In this document: piece after piece, positions 40,494 through 49,067 of the stretch
Layout of the letters: each line of letters opens with the position of its first letter
Numbering within the stretch: position 1 is the first letter of the stretch
DNA from: Pseudomonadota bacterium
GTDB taxonomy: Bacteria > Pseudomonadota > Alphaproteobacteria > Kiloniellales > JACOMY01
Length of the DNA: 53,232 nt
Reading direction: 5' to 3'
Assembly (NCBI GenBank): GCA_029781795.1
Contig: JAKOWB010000305.1
Span: 1-53,232 of the forward strand
The notes under the pieces: model-generated
What the model was told of the DNA's origin: nothing
The model's database searches: none
Seen by the model: the letters and a program-made list of their open reading frames with translations, nothing else
Translations under genes and position numbers: made by a program

Positions 40494-41911
40494 CCGACCC
40501 GGCCGTAGTTGTCGCTGAAGCGGACGATGTCGTCCTCGCCCAGGTAGCTGCCGGTCTGTACCTCGATGAGGTCGAGCGGCACCTTGCCGGGGTTCTCCAG
40601 CCGGTGCTTCTCGCCGGCCGGGATGTAGACCGACTCGTTCTCCTGGACGAGACGCACCTCCTCGCCGCAGGTGGTACGCGCCATGCCGCTGACCACCACC
40701 CAATGCTCGGCGCGATGACGATGCATCTGCAGCGACAGGCTGGCGCCGGGCTTCACCGAGATGTGCTTCACCTGCCAGCGCTTGCCGATCGAGATGGAGC
40801 GATAGAAGCCCCAGGGGCGCAGCACGCGGGCATGTTCGTTCGCCTCGCTGCGGCCTTCGCGCTTCAGGCGCTCGACCAGTTCCTTGACCCGCTGCGCCTG
40901 CGCGGTCGGTGCCACCAGCACCGCCGTGTCGGTCTCCACCACCACCAGGTCCTCGACGCCGATGGCGGTGACCAGGCGCGATTCGGCGCGCAGGTAGCAG
41001 TTGCGCGCTCCTTCGGCCACGGCGTCGCCCAGCAGCACGTTGCCGGCGGCGTCCTGCTCGCCGAGCTGCCACAGGGCATCCCAGGCGCCGATGTCGCTCC
41101 AGCCGATCTCGCAGGGCACCACGCCGGCGCCCGCGACCTTCTCCATGATCGCGACGTCGAAGGAGACGGCCGGCGCGGCTTCCAGGGCGGCCTTGTCCAG
41201 GCGGAGGAAGTCGAGGTCCCGCGTGGCCGCTGCCAGGGTCGCCTTGGCGGCGGCCAACACGGCGGGGGCATGCTCGGCGAAGGCCGCGAGGGTCTGCCGG
41301 ACCGGCAGCAGGAACATGCCGCTGTTCCAGGCATAGCGCCCGCTGGCGAGGAACTGCTGCGCGGTGGCCTGGTCGGGTTTCTCGGTAAAGCGGGCGACGG
41401 CGAAGGCCTCGCCGTCCAGCGCGGCGCCGCGCTCGATGTAGCCATAGCCGGTCTCGGGCCGATCAGGCGTGATGCCGAAGGTCATGAGGTGGCCGGCCGC
41501 CGCCTGGCGCGCCGCGGCGGCGACCGCCGCCTGGAAGTCCGGGAGCTTCTGGATGACGTGGTCGGAGGGCAGCACCAGGGCCAGCCCCTCCGGCGCCTCC
41601 TCGGCGATGTCGAGCAGGGCTACGGCGACGGCGAGGGCGGTGTTGCGCGCCAGCGGCTCGATTACCAGGCGCCGCGGCGTCATCTCCAGCGCCTGCAGCT
41701 GCTCGCCGGCCAGGAAGCGGTGCTCGTCGCTGGCGACCACGGTGAGGGGGGCATAGCCCTCGCCCCGCACCCGCGCGGCGGTTGCCTGGAACAGCGTCAG
41801 CGGCCCGTTCAGCGCCAGGAACTGCTTGGGATAGGAGCGGCGCGACAGCGGCCAGAGGCGGCTGCCACTGCCGCCGGACAGGATCACCGGATAGATCATC
41901 GGCACCGCCAT
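40490..41911 (-). CDS. manC: Mannose-1-phosphate guanylyltransferase / mannose-6-phosphate isomerase
   Basis: The 473-residue bifunctional protein has the nucleotidyltransferase signature ILSGGSGSRLWPLSRRSYPKQF (10-31), the FTEKP motif, and a C-terminal cupin isomerase domain starting around 350 with RPWGFYRSI, SLQMHRHRAEHWVVVSG and the metal-binding YIPAGEKHRLENPG. It makes GDP-mannose from mannose-6-phosphate via mannose-1-phosphate, assuming a phosphomannomutase elsewhere. GDP-mannose would supply glycosyltransferases such as those at 16893-18996, though no direct link is visible. A GGGGGAAG lies upstream of the ATG. Confidence 0.93.
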   Translation of the reverse strand: MAVPMIYPVILSGGSGSRLWPLSRRSYPKQFLALNGPLTLFQATAARVRGEGYAPLTVVASDEHRFLAGEQLQALEMTPRRLVIEPLARNTALAVAVALLDIAEEAPEGLALVLPSDHVIQKLPDFQAAVAAAARQAAAGHLMTFGITPDRPETGYGYIERGAALDGEAFAVARFTEKPDQATAQQFLASGRYAWNSGMFLLPVRQTLAAFAEHAPAVLAAAKATLAAATRDLDFLRLDKAALEAAPAVSFDVAIMEKVAGAGVVPCEIGWSDIGAWDALWQLGEQDAAGNVLLGDAVAEGARNCYLRAESRLVTAIGVEDLVVVETDTAVLVAPTAQAQRVKELVERLKREGRSEANEHARVLRPWGFYRSISIGKRWQVKHISVKPGASLSLQMHRHRAEHWVVVSGMARTTCGEEVRLVQENESVYIPAGEKHRLENPGKVPLDLIEVQTGSYLGEDDIVRFSDNYGRVG

Positions 41912-42007
41912 AGGACTGACTTCCCCCGCTGCTGGCCATCTCCTAGGACGGAACCGGCCGCCGAGGCAACACTACCCGCCGCCGGAGCGACTTGACGTTG
42001 GGTCGGC

Positions 42008-42038
42008 TTGACGCTGGACCACGCCTCCTCGCTAGTCT
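42008..42038 (+). promoter_or_regulatory. Candidate promoter TTGACG-17-GCTAGTCT for the nitronate monooxygenase gene
   Basis: TTGACG at 42008-42013 and GCTAGTCT at 42031-42038 are 17 bases apart, resembling the alphaproteobacterial housekeeping promoter form (TTGAC...GCTA). The ATG follows only 7 bases later with no ribosome site, so transcription may begin at or next to the start codon and give a leaderless message. Confidence 0.45.
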
Positions 42039-42045
42039 TGCCGCC

Positions 42046-42957
42046 ATGACTCGCGACCTTGCCGCCTATCGCGCCGAACTGGCTGAGCGCATCGCCGTGC
42101 CGCTGATCGCGGCGCCGATGTTCCTGGTCTCCAATCCCGCCCTGGTGGTCGCGGTGACGCGCGCCGGGGCTATCGGCGCCTTTCCGACCCTGAACGCCCG
42201 GACGCCCAAGATCCTCGACTCCTGGCTGGCGGAGATCGGCCAGGCCTGCGCCGACTGCCCCTCGCCCTGGGCCTTCAACATCGTGATGAGCAGTGCCAAC
42301 CAGCGCCGCGACGTCGACCTGGAGCTGGCGGTGGCGCACAAGGTGCCGCTCATCATCTCCTCGGTCGGGCCGCCCGATCCGGTGGTAGCGGCGGTGCAGG
42401 GCTATGGCGGGCGCGTCTTCTGCGACGTAGCGACCCTGCGCCATGCGCGCCGCGCCGTGGCGGCCGGGGTCGACGGGCTGATCCTGCTGACCGCCGGGGC
42501 CGGCGGCCACACCGGCTGGCTCAACCCCTTCGCCTTCCTGCGCGCGGTGCGGGAGTTCTTCGACGGCCCCATCGCCATCGCCGGCGGCATCACCCAGGGG
42601 CGGGAGCTGGCGGCGCTGCGGCTGCTGGGGGCCGACCTGGGCTATGTCGGCACACCCTTCATCGCCACGCCCGAGAGCCTGGCCCCCGACAGCTACCGCG
42701 AGACGCTGCTCGCCGCCGGCATCGACGACGTGGTGGAGACCCGCTCCGTCACCGGCATGCGCGCCAATTTCGTCAAGGGCAGCCTGGTGGCGAATGGCTA
42801 TCTCGACGCCGAGGGCCAGCCGCAGGAGCCGCCGGCCGACAAGCCGAGCTGGAACCGGGTCTGGAGCGCCGGGCACGGTGTCGGCACGGTAAAGGCCGTG
42901 CGCCCGGCGGCCGAAATCGTTGCCGACTTCGACGCCGAGTGGCGCCGCTTCAGATGA
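42046..42957 (+). CDS. Nitronate monooxygenase family flavoprotein
   Basis: A 303-residue FMN TIM-barrel of the nitronate monooxygenase/2-nitropropane dioxygenase group. It has PLIAAPMFLVSNPALVVAVTRAGAIGAFPTLNART at the N terminus, IISSVGPPDPVV, the LLTAGAGGHTG loop with the likely catalytic His, and PIAIAGGITQGRELAALRLLGADLGYVGTPFIATPES for FMN phosphate. It oxidises alkyl nitronates or reduces quinones in known relatives. The stop overlaps the convergent aldo/keto reductase by 8 bases. Confidence 0.88.
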   Translation: MTRDLAAYRAELAERIAVPLIAAPMFLVSNPALVVAVTRAGAIGAFPTLNARTPKILDSWLAEIGQACADCPSPWAFNIVMSSANQRRDVDLELAVAHKVPLIISSVGPPDPVVAAVQGYGGRVFCDVATLRHARRAVAAGVDGLILLTAGAGGHTGWLNPFAFLRAVREFFDGPIAIAGGITQGRELAALRLLGADLGYVGTPFIATPESLAPDSYRETLLAAGIDDVVETRSVTGMRANFVKGSLVANGYLDAEGQPQEPPADKPSWNRVWSAGHGVGTVKAVRPAAEIVADFDAEWRRFR

Positions 42958-43783
42958 TCTCCAGCGGCGTCGCCTTCTTCGGCGGCGGGAAGGCGCGGTC
43001 GAGGATGGCCAGGTCGCCGGCGGTAAGGGTGAGCGTTGGCGCGGCGACGAGATCCTTCAAGTGCTCCAGGTTCGCCGTCTTCGGGATGGCGATGACGTCC
43101 GGCCGCCGCAGGGTCCAGGCCAGCGCGACGGTCGCCGGCGCGACGCCGTGGCGTTGCGCCACCTCTGCCAGCGCGCGGTCCTTGAGGATGCCGCCCTGGC
43201 CCAGCGGCGAGTAGGCCATGATCGGCATGCGCCGTGCCGCGCACCAGGGCAGCAGGTCGAAGTCGATGCCGCGGCTGCCGAGGTTGTAGAGCACCTGGTT
43301 GGTGGCGCAGGCGTCCTCGCCGGCCACGGACATGAGCTCCTCCATGTCGCCGACGTCGAAGTTGCTGACGCCCCAGCGGCGGATCTTGCCCTGGCGCTTC
43401 AGCGTCTCGAAGGCCTCGACCGTCTCGGTCAGGGGCACGCGCCCGCGCCAGTGCAGCAGATAGAGGTCCAGCGTCTGGATGCCGAGGCGCTTCAGCGAGG
43501 CTTCGCAGGCCTTGGGCAGGGCCGCGCGGCTGGCGTGCTGCGGATAGGCCTTGGAGACGACGAAGACCCGGTCGCGGCGGCCGGCGATGGCCTGGCCCAC
43601 CACGCTCTCCGCCCCGCCGGCGCCGTACATCTCGGCCGTGTCGATCAGCGTCAGGCCCAGCTCGATGCCGGCCTGCAGCGCCTTGACCTCGGCCGCGGCG
43701 TCGCGCGCGCGCTCGCCCATGTGCCAGGTGCCGAGGCCGAGCTGCGGCACCCTGGTGCCGTCGGGCAGGGTCGCGTGGCGCAT
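42950..43783 (-). CDS. Aldo/keto reductase
   Basis: The 277-residue protein is a full-length aldo/keto reductase with the catalytic tetrad D48, Y53, K78 and H111 (LIDTAEMYG, VVSKAY, LYLLHWRG) and the NADPH-binding C-terminal segment DVIAIPKTANLEHLKD. Single-domain, cytoplasmic. It reduces aldehydes or ketones, substrate unknown. Divergent from the cytosine-deaminase-like gene, with 64 bases between them. Confidence 0.92.
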   Translation of the reverse strand: MRHATLPDGTRVPQLGLGTWHMGERARDAAAEVKALQAGIELGLTLIDTAEMYGAGGAESVVGQAIAGRRDRVFVVSKAYPQHASRAALPKACEASLKRLGIQTLDLYLLHWRGRVPLTETVEAFETLKRQGKIRRWGVSNFDVGDMEELMSVAGEDACATNQVLYNLGSRGIDFDLLPWCAARRMPIMAYSPLGQGGILKDRALAEVAQRHGVAPATVALAWTLRRPDVIAIPKTANLEHLKDLVAAPTLTLTAGDLAILDRAFPPPKKATPLEII

Positions 43784-43847
43784 GGGCAGGGTCCTCCGCT
43801 TTCCAGGGCCGGCAGGCTAGCATGAGTGGCGAAGGAACGAGGAAGCC

Positions 43848-45038
43848 ATGACCGACCTGCTGATCACCGACGTCCGGCCGCTGGGCGGACCCGCCGCCGA
43901 CCTGCTGCTGCGCGGCGGGCGCATTGCCGCGCTTGGGGCCGGGCTCGCGGCTGAGGTGCCGGATGCGCCGCGGCTGGAGGGGCGGGGGCGCCTGCTGCTG
44001 CCGGGGCTGGTCGAACCGCATACCCATGCCGACAAGACCCTCTGGGGCCTGCCCTGGCGACCGCACGGCGCCGGCGACACGCTGGAGAGCCTGATCCAGA
44101 ACGAGCGCCGCGTGCTGGCGGCGACCGCGACGCCGACGATCGAGCGCGCCGCCGGCCTGCTGCGGCAGATGGCGCGCCTGGGCACCACGGCGGTGCGCTG
44201 CCATGTCGACGTGCATCCCGAGGCCGGCGTCGCCAGCGTCGAGGCGCTGCTGCGATTGAAGCAGGACCTTGCGCACCTGCTCGACCTGCAGCTCGTCGCC
44301 TTCCCGCAGCAGGGGCTGCTGATCCGCCCCGGCACCTACGAGCTGATGGACGAGGCCCTGCGGCTTGGCGTCGAGACGGTCGGCGGCCTCGACCCCTGCG
44401 GCATCGAGCAGGACCCGGTGCGTCACCTGGAGGCCGTGTTCGGGCTGGCGGTGAAGCACGGCCGCGGTGTCGACATCCACCTGCACGACCTTGGGACCCA
44501 GGGCCTCTGGCAGGTCGGCCGCATCGTCGACTTCACCGCCCGGCATGGACTGGAGGGGCGGGTGATGATCAGCCACGCCTTCTGCCTGGGCAGCGCCCAT
44601 TGGGACCAGGTGGCGCCGCTGGCCGAGCGCCTGGCCCGGCACGGCGTTGCCATCATGACCACGGCCCCGGCCGACTGCCCGGCGCCCCCGGTCAGGCAGC
44701 TGCGCGCCGCCGGCGTCACGGTCTGCAGCGGCAACGACGGCATCCGCGACGCTTGGTCTCCCTTCGGCAACGGCGACCAGCTGGAGCGCGCGCTCTTCGT
44801 CGCCTTGCGCTTCGATTGGCGCCGCGACGAGGACCTGGCCGTCGCCTTCGACTGCGTCAGCGGCCAGGCGGCAAAGGCCCTGGGCCTCGACGACTACGGC
44901 CTGGTCCCCGGCGCGCGCGGGGACCTGCTGCTGGTGGCGGCCGAGACCCTGGGCGCCGCCGTGGTCGAGCGTCCGCAGGCCCGCACCGTCATCCGCGCCG
45001 GGCGGGTGGTGGCGGACGACGGCCGATTGGTGGGATAG
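43848..45038 (+). CDS. Cytosine-deaminase-like metal-dependent amidohydrolase
   Basis: The 396-residue TIM-barrel enzyme has H58-T-H60 in LVEPHTHADKTLWG, HLHD at mid-barrel, ISHAFCLG and the metal Asp in CSGNDGIRDAWSPFGNGDQLERA, a segment typical of CodA relatives. The group also contains isoguanine deaminases and N-isopropylammelide-type hydrolases, so cytosine is not certain. GAAGGAACGAGGAAGCC precedes the ATG, and a GCTAGCAT string (43816-43823) about 25 bases upstream may be its -10 box. Followed after 28 bases by the MBL gene on the same strand. Confidence 0.88.
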   Translation: MTDLLITDVRPLGGPAADLLLRGGRIAALGAGLAAEVPDAPRLEGRGRLLLPGLVEPHTHADKTLWGLPWRPHGAGDTLESLIQNERRVLAATATPTIERAAGLLRQMARLGTTAVRCHVDVHPEAGVASVEALLRLKQDLAHLLDLQLVAFPQQGLLIRPGTYELMDEALRLGVETVGGLDPCGIEQDPVRHLEAVFGLAVKHGRGVDIHLHDLGTQGLWQVGRIVDFTARHGLEGRVMISHAFCLGSAHWDQVAPLAERLARHGVAIMTTAPADCPAPPVRQLRAAGVTVCSGNDGIRDAWSPFGNGDQLERALFVALRFDWRRDEDLAVAFDCVSGQAAKALGLDDYGLVPGARGDLLLVAAETLGAAVVERPQARTVIRAGRVVADDGRLVG

Positions 45039-45066
45039 TCACGCGCGCGGTTTCCAGGGGCAGGAC

Positions 45067-45924
45067 ATGCAGCCAAGCGTCGAGGCCTTCTTCCACGAGG
45101 CGACCAACTCGCTGACCTATCTGGTCTTCGATGCCGGCAGCCGCCGTGCCGCGATCCTCGACCCGGTGCTGGACTTCGACATCCGCGCGGCGCGCACCGG
45201 CACCGGCTTCATCGACAAGGTCATCGCGCGTGTCCGCGATCTGGGCCTGACGCTCGACTGGATCCTCGAGACCCATGTCCACGCCGATCACCTCAGCGCG
45301 GCGCAGCGGGTGAAGGCCGAGCTGGGCGGCACGCTGGCCATCGGCCGCCACGTCGCCACGGTGCAGGGCACCTTCCGGCCGCTGTTCGGCGCCGCCGACG
45401 TGACGCCGGACGGCAGCCAGTTCGACCGCCTGGTGGACGAGGGCGACACGCTGGCCCTCGGCGACCTGACGATCCGCGTGCTGGCGACGCCGGGCCACAC
45501 GCCGGCCTGCGTCACCTATGTCGTCGGCGACGCCGCCTTCGTCGGCGATACCTTCTTCATGCCGGACTATGGCACCGCGCGCTGCGACTTCCCCGGTGGC
45601 GACGCGGCGACGCTTTGGCAATCGCTGCAGAAGATCCTGGCGCTGCCTGACGCGACCCGCCTCTTCGTCTGCCACGACTACAAGGCGCCGGGCCGCGATG
45701 CCTTCGCCTGGGAGACCACGGTGGCGGCGCAGCGGCGCAACATCCACCTGGCGGCGAACCCGGACCAGGCGAGCTATGTCGCCTTTCGCCGCGGGCGCGA
45801 CGAGAAGCTCTCGGTGCCGGCGCTGATCCTGCCGGCGATCCAGGTCAACATGCGCGCCGGCCGCCTGCCGCCGCCCGAGGGCGACGGTCAGTCCTACCTC
45901 AAGCTGCCGCTGAATCGGATCTAG
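45067..45924 (+). CDS. MBL-fold hydrolase, persulfide dioxygenase/Blh-like
   Basis: A 285-residue metallo-beta-lactamase-fold protein with ETHVHADH at 69-75 (H70, H72, D74, H75), ATPGHTPACVTYVVGDAAFVGDTFF and a later FVCHDY. EATNSLTYLV near the N terminus and the C-terminal VPALILPAIQVNMRAGRLPPPEGDG are typical of the ETHE1/Blh group that oxidises glutathione persulfide with a mononuclear iron. No rhodanese domain is fused. A sulfide-related role is inferred only from the family. Its stop shares the CTAG at 45921-45924 with tetR. Confidence 0.85.
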   Translation: MQPSVEAFFHEATNSLTYLVFDAGSRRAAILDPVLDFDIRAARTGTGFIDKVIARVRDLGLTLDWILETHVHADHLSAAQRVKAELGGTLAIGRHVATVQGTFRPLFGAADVTPDGSQFDRLVDEGDTLALGDLTIRVLATPGHTPACVTYVVGDAAFVGDTFFMPDYGTARCDFPGGDAATLWQSLQKILALPDATRLFVCHDYKAPGRDAFAWETTVAAQRRNIHLAANPDQASYVAFRRGRDEKLSVPALILPAIQVNMRAGRLPPPEGDGQSYLKLPLNRI

Positions 45925-46553
45925 CCGGCGGCCTGTGCCCGCGCCCGGGTGCGGCGGGCGAACTCGGCCACCTGGTCCGTCGTCGGCTCCTGGCCGGTGA
46001 AGGCGCGCAGGTAGGGAATCACCAGCGCCAGCCGCTCGTCCTGGCTCTCCTTCAGGTCCAGCGCGTAGTAGCCGATCTGCATGAAGTAGAGCACGCGGGC
46101 GCGCACGAAGGCGTCGAGCTCGGTAAAGCCGTGGTGCAGGAAGAGGCCCTTCAGCGCATCCACCCGCGCGGCGTCCTCGCGGTCTACCAGCCTGCGGATG
46201 CTGCGCGAGCGGCGTGCCCATTCGCGGATGGCGAAGTCGAGACGCGAATCGAAGAGAGAGAGGTCGACCCAGCAGTCGAAGACGTTGAGCACACCGGCGC
46301 AGATGTCCTGCGAGGGCACGCTCGCCGCCCTGACGATCGAGGCGGTGTTGGCACGGCTCTTCTCCAGCAGCTCGTCCAGCAGGTCCTGCCGGCTGCGGAA
46401 GTACCAGTAGAAGCTGGAGCGCGAGACCTTCAGCCGTGCCGCCAGGGTCAACACCTTCACCTGCTCGACCCCGCGCTCGATCAGCGTGTCGAGGGCAGCG
46501 GCCAGCCACTGCTCGCGCGTGACCTTGGTCTGCGGATAGGGCGGCTTGTCCAT
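45921..46553 (-). CDS. TetR-family transcriptional regulator
   Basis: From the ATG at 46553 the protein has 210 residues. The N-terminal helix-turn-helix covers about 12-60 (TREQWLAAALDTLIERG...KVLTLAARLKVSRSSFYWYFRSRQDLLDELL); the rest is the helical ligand-binding and dimerisation domain. It is divergent from the FAD-GcvT/MttB pair, and a perfect palindrome lies in the gap, so it most likely represses that operon and itself. The ligand is probably a methylated amine or a breakdown product, which is inference. Confidence 0.9.
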   Translation of the reverse strand: MDKPPYPQTKVTREQWLAAALDTLIERGVEQVKVLTLAARLKVSRSSFYWYFRSRQDLLDELLEKSRANTASIVRAASVPSQDICAGVLNVFDCWVDLSLFDSRLDFAIREWARRSRSIRRLVDREDAARVDALKGLFLHHGFTELDAFVRARVLYFMQIGYYALDLKESQDERLALVIPYLRAFTGQEPTTDQVAEFARRTRARAQAAG

Positions 46554-46576
46554 CGGACCTGCATAACCGTCACCGG

Positions 46577-46598
46577 GTCTAGACACAAGTGTCTAGAC
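46577..46598. promoter_or_regulatory. Palindromic operator for the TetR regulator
   Basis: Ten-base arms GTCTAGACAC and GTGTCTAGAC flank a two-base AA centre, with no mismatch in the arms. It lies 24 bases from the tetR start and 51 bases from the flavoprotein start. A possible -10 box for the rightward gene, GCTATCCT, is at 46614-46621, so the palindrome covers the -35 zone and binding would block transcription. Confidence 0.8.
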
Positions 46599-46648
46599 TT
46601 TCCAGGCCGAGACGCTATCCTGGAACGGCTTCAGGGAGGTGCCTTGCG

Positions 46649-49063
46649 ATGAAGTCACACTATCGCGCGGTGGTGATCGGCGGCGGCGTGGTCGGCGCCA
46701 GCGTACTCTATCACTTGGCCAAGCTCGGCTGGTCGGACGTGGCGCTGATCGAGCGCAAGGAGCTGACCGCCGGCTCCACCTGGCACGCCGCGGCGGGCTT
46801 CCACGCCATCAACGCCGACCCGAACATCGCCGCGCTGCAGGCCTACACCATCCGCCTCTACAAGGAGATCGAGCGCGAGAGCGGCCAGGCCGTCGGCCTG
46901 CACATGACCGGCGGCGTCAACATGGCCGGCACGCCGGAGCGCTGGGAGTGGCTGAAGGCCGCCTGGGCGCTGTTCCAGACCATGGGCATGACCGAGGCGC
47001 GCCTGCTGTCGCCCGCGGAGATCAAGGCGATCTGCCCGATCGCCGACGTCACCGGCATCGTCGGCGGCCTCTATGATCCGAACGAGGGGCACCTCGACGC
47101 CTATGGCGCCACCCACGCCTATGCCAAGGCGGCGCAGAAGCGCGGCGCCGAGGTGATCCTGCGTAATCGCGTGCTGGAGCTGCGGCCGGCGGCCGAGGGC
47201 TGGCAGGTGGTGACCGAGCAGGGGACCATCACCGCCGAGCACGTGGTCAACGCCGGCGGCCTCTGGGCCAAGCAGGTGGGCCTGATGGCCGGCGTCGACC
47301 TGCCGGTGACGCCGATGGAGCACCACTACCTGGTGACCGAGGCCATCCCCGAGGTCGCGGCCCTGCCGGGCGAGCTGCCGCTGACCGTGGACCTGGAGGG
47401 CTTCACCTACCTCCGCCAGGAAGGCAAGGGCGTGCTGCTCGGCGTCTACGAGCTGACGCCGAAGCACTGGAACGTCGAGGGCGCGCCCTGGGACTACGGC
47501 ATGGACCTGATCCCCGAGGACATCGACCGCATCGCGCCGGAACTGGCCAAGGGCTTCGAGCGCTTCCCCTGCCTGCAGCGCGCCGGCATCAAGCGCTGGG
47601 TCAACGGCGCCTTCACCTTCACGCCGGACGGCAACCCCCTGGTCGGGCCGGTGCCGGGCCTCCGGAACTACTGGGCGGCCTGCGGCGTCATGGCGGGCTT
47701 CAGCCAGGGCGGCGGCGTCGGCCGCTCGCTGGCCGAATGGATGATCGAGGGCGAGCCCGGCGCCGACATCTATGGCATGGACGTGGCGCGCTACGGCGGC
47801 TTCGCCGCGAACCGCCCTTACCTCAAGGCCATGACGGGGCAGTTCTACAAGCGCCGCTTCGTGCTGACCTATCCCAACGAGCAGCTGCCCGCTGGCCGGC
47901 CGCTGCGCACCGCCCCGACCCATCCCGAGATGACGGCGGCCGGGGCGCAATGGGGCGCGCTCTGGGGGCTGGAGGTGCCGCTCTACTTCGCGCCCGGCCA
48001 GCCGGACTTCGCCGAGACGCCGACGCTCCGCCGCTCCAACGCGCACGACCTCGTCGCCGCCGAGTGCCGGGCGGCGCGCCAGGACGTGGCGCTGCTCGAC
48101 ACCACGGCCTTCGCCCGCTACCGCGTCACCGGCGCGGGCGCGGCCAAGTGGCTGGACCGCACGCTGGCCTGCCGCCTGCCGGGGCCCGGGCAGGTGCGCC
48201 TTGCCCCCATGCTCTCGCCCAAGGGGCGGCTGATGGGTGACCTCACGCTGCTGAACTGGGGCGGCGGCGAGTGGTGGATCATGGGCTCCTACTACCTGCG
48301 CCAGTGGCACCTGCGCTGGTTCCGCGAGAGCCTGCCGGCCGACGTGGCGGTCGAGGACATCTCCGACGCCGTCACCGGCTTCTCGATCTCCGGCCCGAAG
48401 GCGCGCGACCTGCTCGCCGCCGTGACCGAGGATGCGGTCGGCCGGGAGGCCTTCCGCTTCATGCAGTGCCGCGACCTCGACGTCGGCCTTTCGCGCGCCA
48501 GGGTCGCGCGCCTCTCGGTCTCCGGCGAGCTGGGCTACGAGATCAACGTGCCGGCGGCCGAGCAGCGCGCACTCTATCGCCTGCTGCTGGACGCGGGCCG
48601 GGACTTCGGCCTCAGGCAGATCGGCTTCAACGCGCTGAACGCCCTGCGGCTGGAGAAATCCTTCGGCGTCTGGTCGCGCGAGTTCACCCGCGCCTACACC
48701 GCGGCCGAGAGCGGTTTCGACCGTTTCGTCGCCTTCGACAAGGGCCCCTTCGTCGGCCGCGAGCCGGCGCTCCGGGAGCGCGAGGCCGGGCCGCGGCAGC
48801 GCCTGGTGACGCTGGAGATCCAAGCGAGCGATGCCGATGCCAGCGGCTTCGAGCCGGTCTGGCTGGAGGGCCGCCGCGTCGGGTTCGTCACCTCCGGCGG
48901 CTATGGCCACTGCCTGGGGAAGAGCCTGGCGCTGGCCTATGTCGAGCCGGCGTTGGCCAAGGCCGGCCAGGCGCTGCAGGTGCATGTCGTCGGCGAGCCG
49001 CGGGCGGCCACGGTGATCGAGCCCTCGCCGCACGATCCCGCCGGCAGCCGCATGCGGAGCTAG
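46649..49063 (+). CDS. FAD/folate oxidoreductase of the dimethylglycine dehydrogenase type (copy 2)
   Basis: The 804-residue protein has the same two-domain layout as the protein at 38085: VVIGGGVVGASVLYHLAKLGW, then LTAGSTWHAAAGFHAINADPN with H46 as the likely covalent FAD site, and a GcvT domain from about 430 (YRVTGAGAAKWLDRTL, GYEINVPAAEQRALYRLLL, LEKSFGVWSREF). It differs a good deal from copy 1 (for example GFHAINADP against GNCPNFSGS), so the substrates may differ. GGGAGG lies about 10 bases upstream of the ATG. Controlled, by position, by the TetR palindrome. Followed after 4 bases by the MttB homologue, which suggests sequential demethylation. Confidence 0.88.
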   Translation: MKSHYRAVVIGGGVVGASVLYHLAKLGWSDVALIERKELTAGSTWHAAAGFHAINADPNIAALQAYTIRLYKEIERESGQAVGLHMTGGVNMAGTPERWEWLKAAWALFQTMGMTEARLLSPAEIKAICPIADVTGIVGGLYDPNEGHLDAYGATHAYAKAAQKRGAEVILRNRVLELRPAAEGWQVVTEQGTITAEHVVNAGGLWAKQVGLMAGVDLPVTPMEHHYLVTEAIPEVAALPGELPLTVDLEGFTYLRQEGKGVLLGVYELTPKHWNVEGAPWDYGMDLIPEDIDRIAPELAKGFERFPCLQRAGIKRWVNGAFTFTPDGNPLVGPVPGLRNYWAACGVMAGFSQGGGVGRSLAEWMIEGEPGADIYGMDVARYGGFAANRPYLKAMTGQFYKRRFVLTYPNEQLPAGRPLRTAPTHPEMTAAGAQWGALWGLEVPLYFAPGQPDFAETPTLRRSNAHDLVAAECRAARQDVALLDTTAFARYRVTGAGAAKWLDRTLACRLPGPGQVRLAPMLSPKGRLMGDLTLLNWGGGEWWIMGSYYLRQWHLRWFRESLPADVAVEDISDAVTGFSISGPKARDLLAAVTEDAVGREAFRFMQCRDLDVGLSRARVARLSVSGELGYEINVPAAEQRALYRLLLDAGRDFGLRQIGFNALNALRLEKSFGVWSREFTRAYTAAESGFDRFVAFDKGPFVGREPALREREAGPRQRLVTLEIQASDADASGFEPVWLEGRRVGFVTSGGYGHCLGKSLALAYVEPALAKAGQALQVHVVGEPRAATVIEPSPHDPAGSRMRS

Positions 49064-49067
49064 GGCC

